A DNA stretch of 64,000 nucleotides, taken from positions 3,538,501-3,602,500 of the forward strand of contig NC_088295.1 in assembly GCF_032854445.1 (NCBI RefSeq). Reading direction: 5' to 3'. Of the stretch, positions 10,733 through 25,158 are shown in pieces. The notes beneath the pieces were generated by a model. It was not told the DNA's origin and did no database searches. It was given only the letters and a program-made list of their open reading frames with translations. The translations under genes and the position numbers were made by a program. Positions within the stretch are counted from its first letter, which is position 1. Each line of letters starts with the position of its first letter. Source of the stretch: Liolophura sinensis. Its lineage: Eukaryota; Mollusca; Polyplacophora; Chitonida; Chitonidae.

Positions 10733-13700
10733 AACAGAAATGTGTCTACATATCCACACTACCATTCAAGATGCAGCATACTACAGAAATGTGTCTACAT
10801 ATGCACACTACCATTCACGGTGCAGCATACTACAGAAATGTGTCTACACATGCACACCACCATTCAAGATGCAGCATACTACAGAAATGTGTCTACATAT
10901 GCACACTATCATTCACGATGCAGCATACTACAGAAATGTGTCTACATGTGCACACTTCCATTCACGGCGCAGCATACTACAGAAATGTGTCTACATATGC
11001 ACACTACCATTCACGATGCAGCATACTACAGAAATGTGTCTACATATGCACACTACCATTCAAGATGCAGCATACTACAGAAATGTGTCTACATATGCAC
11101 ACTACCATTCACGGCGCAGCATACTACAGAAATGTGTCTACATATGCACACTACCATTCACGGCACAGCATACTACAGAAATGTGTCTACATGTGCACAC
11201 TACCATTCACGGCGCAGCATACTACAGAATGTGTCTACATATGCACACTACCATTCATGATGCAGCATACTACAGAAATGTGTCTACATATGCACACTAC
11301 CATTCACGGCTCAGCATACTACAGAAATGTGTCTACATATGCACACTACCATTCAAGATGCAGCATACTACAGAAATGTGTCTACATATGCACACTTCCA
11401 TTCAAGATGCAGCATACTACAGAAATGTGTCTACATGTGCACACTACCATTCACGGCGCAGCATACTACAGAATGTGTCTACATATGCACACTACCATTC
11501 ATGATGCAGCATACTACAGAAATGTGTCTACATATGCACACTACCATTCACGGCTCAGCATACTACAAAAATGTGTCTACATATGCACACTACCATTCAC
11601 GGCGCAGCATACTACAGAAATGTGTCTACATATGCACACTTCCATTCAAGATGCAGCATACTACAGAAATGTGTCTACATATGCACACTACCATTCACGA
11701 TGCAGCATACTACAGAAATGTGTCTACATATGCACACTTCCATTCACGATGCAGCATACTACAGAAATGTGTCTCCATATGCACACGACCATTCACGGCG
11801 CAGCATACTACAGAAATGTGTCTACATATGCACACTACCATTCACGGTGCAGCATACTACAGAAATGTGTCTACATATGCACACTACCATTCACGGCGCA
11901 GCATACTACAGAAATGTGTCTACATATGCACACTACCATTCAAGATGCAGCATACTACAGAAATGTGTCTACATATGCACACTACCATTCACGGCTCAGC
12001 ATACTACAGAAATATGTCTACATGTGCACACTACCATTCATGGCGCAGCATACTACAGAAATGTGTCTACATGTGCACACTATCATTCACGGCGCAGCAT
12101 ACTACAGAAATGTGTCTACATATGCACACTTCCATTCAAGATGCAGCATACTACAGAAATGTGTCTACATATGCACACTACCATTCAAGATGCAGCATAC
12201 TACAGAAATGTGTCTACATATGCACACTACCATTCACGATGCAGCATACTACAGAAATGTGTCTACATATGCACACTACCATTCATGGCGTAGCATACTA
12301 CAGAAATGTGTCTACATATGCACACTACCATTCACGGCGCAGCATACTACAGAAATGTGTCTACATATGCACACTACCATTCACGGCGCAGCATACTACA
12401 GAATGTGTCTACATATGCACACTACCATTCATGATGCAGCATACTACAGAAATGTGTCTACATATGCACACTATCATTCATGATTCAGCATACTACAGAA
12501 ATGTGTCTACATATGCACACTACCATTCATGGCGCAGCATACTACAGAAATGTGTCTACATATGCACACTACCATTCAAGATGCAGCATACTACAGAAAT
12601 GTGTCTACATGTGCACACTTCCATTCAAGATGCATCATACTACAGAAATGTGTCTACATATGCACACTACCATTCACGATGCAGCATACTACAGAAATGT
12701 GTCTACATATGCACACTACCATTCATGGCGCAGCATACTACAGAAATGTGTCTACATATGCACACTACCATTCACGATGCAGCATACTACAGAAATGTGT
12801 CTACATGTGCACACTATCATTCACGATGCAGCATACTACAGAAATGTGTCTACATATGCACACTTCCATTCAAGATGCAGCATACTACAGAAATGTGTCT
12901 ACATATGCACACTACCATTCACGATGCAGCATACTACAGAAATGTGTCTACATATGCACACTACCATTCATGGCGCAGCATACTACAGAAATGTGTCTAC
13001 ATATGCACACTACCATTCACGATGCAGCATACTACAGAAATGTGTCTACATATGCACACTACCATTCATGGCGTAGCATACTACAGAAATGTGTCTACAT
13101 ATGCACACTTCCATTCAAGATGCAGCATACTACAGAAATGTGTCCACATATGCACACTTCCATTCAAGATGCAGCATACTACAGAAATGTGTCTATATAT
13201 GCACACTACCATTCACGGCGCAGCATACTACAGAAATGTGTCTACATATGCACACTACCATTCACGGCGCAGCATACTACAGAAATGTGTCTACATATGC
13301 ACATTTCCATTCAAGATGCAGCATACTACAGAATGTGTCTACATATGCACACTACCATTCATGATGCAGCATACTACAGAAATGTGTCTACATATGCACA
13401 CTACCATTCACGATGCAGCATACTACAGAAATGTGTCTACATATGCACACTACCATTCACGATGCAGCATACTACAGAAATGTGTCTACATATGCACACT
13501 ACCATTCACGATGCAGCATACTACAGAAATGTGTCTACATATGCACACTACCATTCACGGCGCAGCATACTACAGAAATGTGTCTACATATGCACACTTC
13601 CATTCAAGATGCAGCATACTACAGAAATGTGTCTACATATGCACACTACCATTCACGATGCAGCATACTACAGAAATGTGTCTACGTATGCACACTACCA

Positions 13701-16700
13701 TTCACGGCGCAGCATACTACAGAAATGTGTCTACATATGCACACTACCATTCACGGCGCAGCATACTACAGAAATGTGTCTACATATGCACACTACCATT
13801 CAAGATGCAGCATACTACAGAAATGTGTCTACATATTCACACTTCCATTCACGATGCAGCATACTACAGAAATGTGTCTACATATGCACACTACCATTCA
13901 CGATGCAGCATACTACAGAAATGTGTCTACATATGCACACTACCATTCATGGCGCAGCATACTACAGAAATGTGTCTACATATGCACACTACCATTCACG
14001 ATGCAGCATACTACAGAAATGTGTCTACATATGCACACTTCCATTCAAGATGCAGCATACTACAGAAATGTGTCTACACATGCACACTATCATTCACGAT
14101 GCAGCATACTACAGAAATTGTTCTACATATGCACACTACCATTCACGATGCAGCATACTACAGAAATTGTTCTACATATGCACACTACCATTCACGATGC
14201 AGCATACTACAGAAATGTGTCTACATATGCACACTACCATTCAAGATGCAGCATACTACAGAAATGTGTCTACATATGCACACTACCATTCACGGCGCAG
14301 CATACTACAGAAATGTGTCTACATATGCACACTTCCATTCAAGATGCAGCATACTACAGAAATGTGTCCACATATGCACACTACCATTCAAGATGCATCA
14401 TACTACAGAAATGTGTCTACATATGCACACTTCCATTCAAGATGCAGCATACTACAGAAATGTGTCTACATATGCACACTTCCATTCAAGATGCATCATA
14501 CTACAGAAATGTGTCTACATATGCACACTTCCATTCAAGATGCAGCATACTACAGAAATGTGTCTACATATGCACACTTCCATTCAAGATGCATCATACT
14601 ACAGAAATGTGTCTACATATGCACACTTCCATTCACGATGCAGCATACTACAGAAATGTGTCTACATATGCACACTTCCATTCAAGATGCATCATACTAC
14701 AGAAATGTGTCTACATATGCACACTACCATTCAAGATGCATCATACTACAGAAATGTGTCTACATATGCACATTACCATTCACGATGCAGCATACTACAG
14801 AAATGTGTCTACATGTGCACACTACCATTCACGGCGCATTATACTACAGAAATGTGTCTACATATGCACACTACCATTCAAGATGCAGCATACTACAGAA
14901 ATGTGTCTACATATGCACACTTCCATTCACGATGCAGCATACTACAGAAATGTGTCTACATAAGCACACTTCCATTCAAGATGCAGCATACTACAGAAAT
15001 GTGTCTACATGTGCACACTACCATTCACGGCGCAGCATACTACAGAAATGTGTCTACATATGCACACTACCATTCAAGACACAAGATGCAGCATACTACA
15101 GAAATGTGTCTACATATGCACACTACCATTCAAGATGCAGCATACTACAGAAATGTGTCTACATATGCACACTACCATTCACGGCGCAGCATACTACAGA
15201 AATGTGTCTACATATGCACACTTCCATTCAAGATGCAGCATACTACAGAAATGTGTCTACATATGCACACTACCATTCACGATGCAGCATACTACAGAAA
15301 TGTGTCTACGTATGCACACTACCATTCACGGCGCAGCATACTACAGAAATGTGTCTACATATGCACACTACCATTCACGATGCAGCATACTACAGAAATG
15401 TGTCTACATATGCACACTACCATTCAAGATGCAGCATACTACAGAAATGTGTCTACATATTCACACTTCCATTCACGATGCAGCATACTACAGAAATGTG
15501 TCTACATATGCACACTACCATTCACGATGCAGCATACTACAGAAATGTGTCTACATATGCACACTACCATTCATGGCGCAGCATACTACAGAAATGTGTC
15601 TACATATGCACACTACCATTCACGATGCAGCATACTACAGAAATGTGTCTACATATGCACACTTCCATTCAAGATGCAGCATACTACAGAAATGTGTCTA
15701 CACATGCACACTATCATTCACGATGCAGCATACTACAGAAATTGTTCTACATATGCACACTACCATTCACGATGCAGCATACTACAGAAATTGTTCTACA
15801 TATGCACACTACCATTCACGATGCAGCATACTACAGAAATGTGTCTACATATGCACACTACCATTCAAGATGCAGCATACTACAGAAATGTGTCTACATA
15901 TGCACACTACCATTCACGGCGCAGCATACTACAGAAATGTGTCTACATATGCACACTTCCATTCAAGATGCAGCATACTACAGAAATGTGTCCACATATG
16001 CACACTACCATTCAAGATGCATCATACTACAGAAATGTGTCTACATATGCACACTTCCATTCAAGATGCAGCATACTACAGAAATGTGTCTACATATGCA
16101 CACTTCCATTCAAGATGCATCATACTACAGAAATGTGTCTACATATGCACACTTCCATTCAAGATGCAGCATACTACAGAAATGTGTCTACATATGCACA
16201 CTTCCATTCAAGATGCATCATACTACAGAAATGTGTCTACATATGCACACTTCCATTCACGATGCAGCATACTACAGAAATGTGTCTACATATGCACACT
16301 TCCATTCAAGATGCAGCATACTACAGAAATGTGTCTACATATGCACATTACCATTCACGATGCAGCATACTACAGAAATGTGTCTACATATGCACACTTC
16401 CATTCACGATGCATCATACTACAGAAATGTGTCTACATATGCACACTTCCATTCAAGATGCATCATACTACAGAAATGTGTCTACATATGCACACTTCCA
16501 TTCACGATGCAGCATACTACAGAAATGTGTCTACATATGCACATTACCATTCACGATGCAGCATACTACAGAAATGTGTCTACATATGCACACTTCCATT
16601 CACGATGCATCATACTACAGAAATGTGTCTACATATGCACACTTCCATTCAAGATGCAGCATACTACAGAAATGTGTCTACATATGCACACTTCCATTCA

Positions 16701-19417
16701 AGATGCAGCATACTACAGAAATGTGTCTACATATGCACACTTCCATTCAAGATGCAGCATACTACAGAAATGTGTCTACATATGCACACTTCCATTCAAG
16801 ATGCATCATACTACAGAAATGTGTCTACATATGCACACTTCCATTCACGATGCAGCATACTACAGAAATGTGTCTACATATGCACATTACCATTCACGAT
16901 GCAGCATACTACAGAAATGTGTCTACATATGCACACTACCATTCACGGCGCAGCATACTACAGAAATGTGTCTACATATGCACATTACCATTCACGATGC
17001 AGCATACTACAGAAATGTGTCTACATGTGCACACTACCATTCACGGCGCATTATACTACAGAAATGTGTCTACATATGCACACTTCCATTCACGATGCAG
17101 CATACTACAGAAATGTGTCTACATATGCACATTACCATTCACGATGCAGCATACTACAGAAATGTGTCTACATATGCACACTTCCATTCACGATGCATCA
17201 TACTACAGAAATGTGTCTACATATGCACACTTCCATTCAAGATGCAGCATACTACAGAAATGTGTCTACATATGCACACTTCCATTCAAGATGCAGCATA
17301 CTACAGAAATGTGTCTACATATGCACACTTCCATTCAAGATGCAGCATACTACAGAAATGTGTCTACATATGCACACTTCCATTCAAGATGCATCATACT
17401 ACAGAAATGTGTCTACATATGCACACTTCCATTCACGATGCAGCATACTACAGAAATGTGTCTACATATGCACATTACCATTCACGATGCAGCATACTAC
17501 AGAAATGTGTCTACATATGCACACTACCATTCACGGCGCAGCATACTACAGAAATGTGTCTACATATGCACATTACCATTCACGATGCAGCATACTACAG
17601 AAATGTGTCTACATGTGCACACTACCATTCACGGCGCATTATACTACAGAAATGTGTCTACATATGCACACTACCATTCAAGATGCAGCATACTACAGAA
17701 ATGTGTCTACACATGCACACTATCATTCACGATGCAGCATACTACAGAAATGTGTCTACATGTGCACACTACCATTGACGGCGCATTATACTACAGAAAT
17801 GTGTCTACATATGCACACTACCATTCAAGATGCAGCATACTACAGAAATGTGTCTACATATGCACACTTCCATTCAAGATGCAGCATACTACAGAAATGT
17901 GTCTACATAAGCACACTTCCATTCAAGATGCAGCATACTACAGAAATGTGTCTACATGTGCACACTACCATTCACGGCGCAGCATACTACAGAAATGTGT
18001 CTACATATGCACACTACCATTCAAGACACAAGATGCAGCATACTACAGAAATGTGTCTACATATGCACACTACCATTCAAGATGCAGCATACTACAGAAA
18101 TGTGTCTACATATGCACACTACCATTCACGGCGCAGCATACTACAGAAATGTGTCTACATATGCACACTACCATTCACGGCGCAGCATACTACAGAAATG
18201 TGTCTACATATGCACACTACCATTCAAGATGCAGCATACTACAGAAATGTGTCTACATGTGCACACTACCATTCACGATGCAGCATACTACAGAAATGTG
18301 TCTACATATGCACACTACCATTCACGGCGCAGCATACTACAGAAATGTGTCTACATATGCACACTACCATTCACAGCGCAGCATACTACAGAAATGTGTC
18401 TACATATGCACACTTCCATTCAAGATGCAGCATACTACAGAAATGTGTCTACATATGCACACTACCATTCAAGATGCAGCATACTACAGAAATGTGTCTA
18501 CATATGCACACTACCATTCACGGCGCAGCATACTACAGAAATGTGTCTACATATGCCCACTACCATTCAAGATGCAGCATACTACAGAAATGTGTCTACA
18601 TGTGCACACTATCATTCACGGCGCAGCATACTACAGAAATGTGTCTACATATGCACACTACCATTCACGATGCAGCATACTACAGAAATGTGTCTACATA
18701 TGCACACTACCATTCACGGCGCAGCATACTACAGAAATGTGTCTACATATGCACACTACCATTCATGACGCAGCATACTACAGAAATGTGTCTACATATG
18801 CACACTACCATTCAAGATGCAGCATACTACAGAAATGTGTCTACATGTGCACACTATCATTCACGATGCAGCATACTACAGAAATGTGTCTACATATGCA
18901 CACTACCATTCATGGCGCAGCATACTACAGAAATGTGTCTACATATGCACACTACCATTCAAGATGCAGCATACTACAGAAATGTGTCTACATATGCACA
19001 CTACCATTCACGGCTCAGCATACTACAGAAATGTGTCTACATATGCACACTTCCATTCAAGATGCAGCATACTACAGAAATGTGTCTACATATGCACACT
19101 ACCATTCACGGCGCAGCATACTACAGAAATGTGTCTACATATGCACACTACCATTCATGATGCAGCATACTACAGAAATGTGCCTACATATGCACACTAC
19201 CATTCAAGATGCAGCATACTACAGAAATGTGTCTACATGTGCACACTATCATTCACGGCGCAGCATACTACAGAAATGTGTCTACATATGCACACTACCA
19301 TTCACGGCGCAGCATACTACAGAAATGTGTCTACATATGCACACTACCATTCACGGTGCAGCATACTACAGAAATGTGTCTACATATGCACACTACATTC
19401 ACGATGCAGCATACTAC
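10733..19417. repeat. Giant minisatellite: 49-bp unit, about 177 tandem copies
   Basis: The unit runs CAGCATACTACAGAAATGTG, then TCTACATATGCACACTACCA, then TTCACGGCG, 49 bp in total. It repeats without interruption for about 8.7 kb. Common variants change the last bases (CACGGCG, CACGATG, CAAGATG, CATGGCG, CACGGCT), ACTACC to ACTTCC, and CATATG to CATGTG. A few copies are 48 bp (one A missing in CAGAAATG), and two carry a 7-bp insertion. Because 49 is 1 modulo 3 and the unit has no forward stop in any frame, all three plus frames are open. This yields overlapping ORFs up to 2,700 codons that share a 49-residue period. The array probably lies within the first intron of the minus-strand gene. 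Confidence 0.97.
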
Positions 19418-19564
19418 TGTACTGGTTGAGGGATTTCACTGCGTGGGTCACACAAGGATTTGAATTCAGGTCTCTGCATTCAAAGTCCAGTGCTCTACCA
19501 ACTGAACTAAATGGAAATTCCTGCTAGCTACTGTTAGTATAAGCACTGGAAAGCTGCTCCCGTT
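19418..19564 (-). mobile_element. tRNA-like retroposed sequence inserted at the end of the 49-bp array
   Basis: The minus strand contains GTTCAGTTGGTAGAGCACTG (A box and D-arm), a CTTTGAA anticodon-like loop and GAATTCAAATCC (B-box-like). The paired stems are poor, so this is not a clean functional tRNA. It replaces array sequence: the last full monomers end at 19417 and one isolated, diverged monomer follows at 19565-19613. It is either a SINE head or a tRNA pseudogene. Confidence 0.55.
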
Positions 19565-19613
19565 ACACTACAGAACTGTGTCTACATATGCACAATACCA
19601 TTCATGATAGAGC
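19565..19613. repeat. Orphan diverged monomer of the 49-bp repeat
   Basis: ACACTACAGAACTGTGTCTA, then CATATGCACAATACCATTCA, matches the 49-bp unit with several substitutions. It is separated from the array by the tRNA-like insertion, so the array once extended at least this far. Confidence 0.8.
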
Positions 19614-22600
19614 CTACATGCATATACATAAGGTTGTTCGATTGTCCTGGGAACATCAGCTACACTATGCATGTATGTGACAGCTGTACACATATTAGTC
19701 AACATACTGGTACACGCTGCCTGACATCTCGAGAATGCCTAAAACAATGATCACATGTTCATGTATACACACGATGTCATGTCAATATTGCCTAACATGC
19801 TTCATAAATATGACATCTATGACACCACATACACACACGCAAAGGTTAAAATTAGAAGCACAGTAGCAAACACATGTGTAATCAATGAGACAGGTAGATA
19901 TCACATGCCTGCCTGGTCTGAATTAGTGGTGAGAGCCTGACTGGCAAACAGTCTATCATAGATCAATCAGAATGTCCACAAATAGTCCATGCCGTAAGTA
20001 CCCTACTGATCGGTACACAACACTCCTGTGCCAACATGCATAACCAGGCACAAATACAGCCAATTACAGCAGCCAGGTGGACAAGAAAGAACACAACACT
20101 ACCTGTGAACTGTAACCATACTTGAACCATGTTTGGATGATTGTTAGAATTGATAACATCAAAAATAGCGATCACCATTATTGTTATAACCACTATATTT
20201 ATACATATGTGCACACCACGGACGCAGCTACATGTGCAACTATCATGCAGGGGTGATGATACATGTCCGTTACAAACAAAACATACAGCATGGCATGCAA
20301 ATGTAGGAGCATGTGGTATGTATATCATAACTTAACAAATGTTCTCATTATAAACATCAACACCACAATATAATTTGGAACAGAACTGTGACACCTGCTT
20401 TAATGTTACCTGTACAATTTGTATCCTGTATAAATGGCTTCAGATCCAATCCTTCTATCCCAGTTGAGCTACTTGCTCCCATGTACCTAGCGGATATTCC
20501 AGGCCACTAAGCTGACACAAATGTACATCAACACTAATAATGCACTTAGTTTCATAAACATTTGTACCTGTCAGAAAATGTCAGTTGTGGTTCAGATGGA
20601 TGGGTACATCAGCTCCACAGAGACGTAATTACTGATTCACAACATGTGTTCTCCAGATATATACTACCAGCACATATATAGGCTTATACACTCAGCACAT
20701 GCACATCTACACAGAGGTTACCATAGTGGCACTCAGGTGAAAAATGCCAGGTAAGGTAAGTGGCTGTCCATAACAAAGACAGCAATTATGTGAGCCAGCT
20801 AAATGCTCGACACCACTGCCTGAAACAAGTATAGACAGGCACACGGACAAGATGCTATTCTCTGCAATCCTGCTGCCACTAATCAGCACAGATTGTAATT
20901 GGCTTTATTAATTAGTCCTCAGACAACTCTATCAAACAACATACTAATTAAGTAATGCTCAGACTGAAGGCCACAGCAATTCTCTACTGTTCAGTGATAG
21001 TCAACACCTGCAGTAGACAGCTATCACTTATATTAAAGTGACAGACAATTAAGTAATGTCAAGTGCCAGAAATTACTGCTACCTTTGGTCAACAACTCAG
21101 CAAAACACATGAAATCAGTGCAAAATCATCCAGTCACATATTAAGCTCAGACCTGTAGAAGTGTACAGCTCTCTGGTGTTTTCCTGATTTTCCTGATCGT
21201 CAGCAGGTCCTGTACATTTACAAGTCTTACAAAGATGTCGTACATGTACAATAATCACACACATATAGCACAATGGTACGGCCAATATATGCATGACAAA
21301 CGTACAATAAAATACAGTTGTATGCCGCCTTGTGACACTAGACCCTGACTTACATCAAGGGTTCTACGTCATTATGTATACATTAAAGACCCCCATATTC
21401 AGCTTTCCTATGTTCAAATATATGCACCTTTTGCGGCTTAATTATAATGCATTTATGACCATCACAACAGCCAATTCAAGAGGACTCAATTTATTCTGAC
21501 ACAAATTTTATACCAGTTTCAGGTATGAATGAAGAATCCTCATTTTCACAATACTAAAAAAGATTTGAAACAAAAATAAAGAGGAGCAGATCCCAATTCT
21601 GTACAATCTGGTATAAATGGAAAACTAAAGAAAAGTTCTTCAGAATTTATAATCATGACAATAGCAATGAGAAAGCGTGGGCAACAAATTTGAACAGTCT
21701 GACTTAATTAGTTTTTGAGATATCTTTCTCAAAAAAGACATGGACACAGTGACAAACCCACACACAGGTGCAAATCTCTATGCCACCTATTAAATCATTA
21801 ACAAAGGGCCATAGTATGTAAACTGCCTTTCTAAGTTTTTATGAAAGTCCTCTAAGATCAATGGAAAGTTGTGCACCTAAACAGCAATGAGCACTGCCTT
21901 AAGTCCAAAATGCCAACCTTGTCAGGTGTGAAGCTTAGACTGTCAGAGCAGGATGTAAATATGTCACAATGACGTGTCCGTCAGAGTAAACACCCCTCCT
22001 CCTACTGCCTCAGTGGAGGTCGTCCAACATCTCGTGTGAATGTCACAGAGACCCAAATCATGTTTACATGTACACTACCTCATTCTTATTAACCTTCAGT
22101 CCTTAGGTGTATCATCACCATGATCAGACATGTGGCAGGGAAACTGGTAAATTAATTACCTGTAAATTCAGTCTCAACCATTTTAACTCAAGCCTAGCAG
22201 CACACAGTATATTGTGGGCACACAGTATATTGTGGGCACACAGTATATTGTGGGCACACAGTAACATATACATGTACATATAGGTCTAACAATTTAAAGC
22301 TCCAATGCCTCATAAAACAGATAGCTTTGCAAGTACACAATACTAACAGACTATCCTGATGGGCAGTTGTAAATGTACTGCCTTTATAACAACCATGTTA
22401 CTACACTATATAAATCTAGACCTGGAACAAATGCTCTACCACTGAAGGGCTGTCACTGTCTCCTAGTCGACATACACTGTACATGCAGCAGCACCCAATA
22501 CACTAACGATTCACTCAATTAACAGTGGCCACAAAATTGAACGAAGCCCTCTGAAGTGCAAGAGCACCTAACCACCATGGTGATGCCATGCCTAGTGCTG

Positions 22601-25140
22601 GTTGCCATGGCAGTTCCGGGCACATTTAACATTAACAAGTTTCTGTACTAGAAGCACTCCCAGATACTGATTTGGGGGGAAGTCATGCCAACTACTCATC
22701 ACTGAGTGAATAAAAAAAATGGAACTTCCTATTTTAAGCACTTCTAACATGAAAGCGAAAAAAAGGAAAAGGAAAGCTGCACTATCAACTCAAATAAAAT
22801 TGTCTTAATAATGGTTCCTTGGACATCACAGCTCCTTTAATTCACATTTCTTAATATTCCCTGAATACTGCTACAGGTTCTTATACTGATGATCATGTAT
22901 GTACAAACATATTCAATTCTCTTTAAATATAAAATGCTTCTGCAGTTTCAAATCGATTTCACTAAAGTGGAGGAAAAGTCTCCTGGTGTCTTTCCAAAAG
23001 GTAGTATCAGTAGGCCTACTAAGGGTAGACAATGTCTTGTCTTAAAAGATAAAGATAATTTAATGTGAATACACTAAACCTTTCAGGTCAAAGTCATTCA
23101 CCCACGGTGTGGCTTTTCTGGTTTACAGTTTGATGGCTCACTTCATCTTTTAAATCACTAGGAACAAAGAAGTGTTATTTTAATGGTTGATTGTGCCAGA
23201 TTTATTCTACCACTGAGTTTCTCAATTTTAAACTAAGCAATATGATCACTCATAGACTGACTAACTTTTGGTGTTTTACATATACATCAAAGCAGGATAA
23301 ATAGTAATGTGTCTTCTGATTCACCACGTGTCGACTTGACATAAGCAGATTATCTCCCTTCCAAACAATTCAGTTACCAGCAGAGCAGGGGAACCAAGTT
23401 GAAATCTGTCTCCATGGGACATCACAGTATTACTCTAAGATGGGTTAGATTAGTCACAATAATACTAACTTGATATGTTCATACTACAATTTTAAATCAC
23501 TTACATGTGTGGTGTGCAGAAAACACAAAGCTTAGTTTATTCAAGGCAATGAACATCGTATTCAAATGAGAGAAAAAAGAAATTTGGTCAGTTTTCTGTA
23601 CTGTACATCTGAAAACACGAGACCAAATTGTGAATGAATGATGATTAAAAATATGTTGGTTGGGCCTTAAAATATGCACCAAAGCTTTTATCACAATTTT
23701 GAAAGACTTTTCTTTTTGTTACTTTTTTCTACCATTCCTATCTTTTTCAGTAGCCAGAATAAAAAAACAACACAGAATTCATTACTGATCGATCCTATTT
23801 TTTCGAATAGGGTTAGGTTAGGCCATCAAAGAATTTTTTAAAGGATGAATTAGCTTAGACCCTTAGGTAACCGGTGGTATAAAGCCAAGTAGTACCAGAT
23901 GGCTCAGAGGTTAGGTTTTGCAAAATTTTATTGGGGCACATTGGCCTCAAACGAATGTCATAGTGCACACCATTCAAAAACCTGATGCAGTTATGTGCCC
24001 TTGTCAAACATGTCGAGACCTTCGCTTTGAGCACTACCAAGGCATTTGAGCCCACACAGCCCAGGAAATAACTAATTGCTGTTGTTCTTGTGATAAATCG
24101 ACAGATGAAAATATAAGAAACACACCTGTAAGTGTTTGCAAGTTAAGTCTGTGGAGATGTATTTACTATTTAATTTCTTTCTCAAATGTTGTGACAACCT
24201 GCCACTGCAATTGCATCAGGTTTTTAAATGGAGCATGCTCTGACTTTGGTTTGGGATCAACCTTGCCCATACAAATAAATTTGCCAAATCTAACATCAGA
24301 GCAATCTTGGACTAAAAGGCAAGGCTTGAAATATAGGCATTTTACAGGCAATTTGATACTAGTACCATAGTAATTCCATATCGCAAGGTATCAAGTACAT
24401 GTAGACCATTAGCCCAAAGTTAACAACAAAGATTTCAGGCCTTTAAAGAGCTGCACCCCTAAATGACACTTGATTACTGGAGTCACGTTTGAATATTTTG
24501 GAAATTAAATACAGGTAGCAGAACGATATTTATCTTCCTGATTTTATGATAATGTAAACTTTTGTGACAATTTCTCACACACACACACAAAAACAAACTT
24601 TAACTCCCAATGCAGGAGATAAAATTCAACTGAAAGCCACATGACCTGTCCTGACAGTGTTTTGCCTGAAATGTATGCGTGTGCAGTACTTGACAAGATG
24701 TAATAGGCTGGAATGAATATATTCCTAGGTGTTGACCAAATACCTCCATCTAAAAACCTCGCCTTCATCAATTAACAGTGAATTATAAAAATCACAACAA
24801 AATCTGTAATACTGACAGGACCATCCGTTCATTCACCAGTTCAGCGGGCAAACCAGGAGGAATAGATTCGTAACCCATGTCTATATGAGTTGGCTTACAG
24901 AGCTAATACCAATGCAATCACGGACAAAGATAAAGACATCGTCAAAGGGAATCCATTGATTCCAGGTGTCGTAAGCCACAGGAATTACAGGTTATTACCA
25001 CGACCTACTTCTGAGTAATACGTACATTCTTTCAAGTGCTTCCAACCTGAATATAAGAAATTGTTCAGAATAACCATAGTCACGGCCATAAAGATTCTAT
25101 GTGACATCACGTATTTAAGAAACACTCGTGAGCAAAACAA
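19614..25140. other. AT-rich non-coding stretch, probable intron
   Basis: I see no exon with plausible splice sites and coding bias on either strand. Minor items: a triplicated 18-bp unit (CACACAGTATATTGTGGG) at about 22203-22262, and several TACATGTA palindromes. Open frames of 60-121 codons here lack coding character. If the candidate 5' exon at 25159 is right, the whole stretch is intron of the minus-strand gene. Confidence 0.5.
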
Positions 25141-25158
25141 ACCTCAACTGGCACTTAC

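Noticed and set aside
10733-19417. CRISPR-like array
   Set aside because: Direct repeats are contiguous without unique spacers, the genome is eukaryotic, and no cas-like genes are present. It is a minisatellite.
10568-19527. Overlapping plus-strand ORFs of up to 2,700 codons with periodic HMHTTIHGAAYYRNVSTYAH-type sequence
   Set aside because: They are the three translation frames of one 49-bp tandem repeat whose length is 1 modulo 3 and which has no forward stop. They have no distinct start context, no splicing and no codon bias. Annotated as a minisatellite instead.
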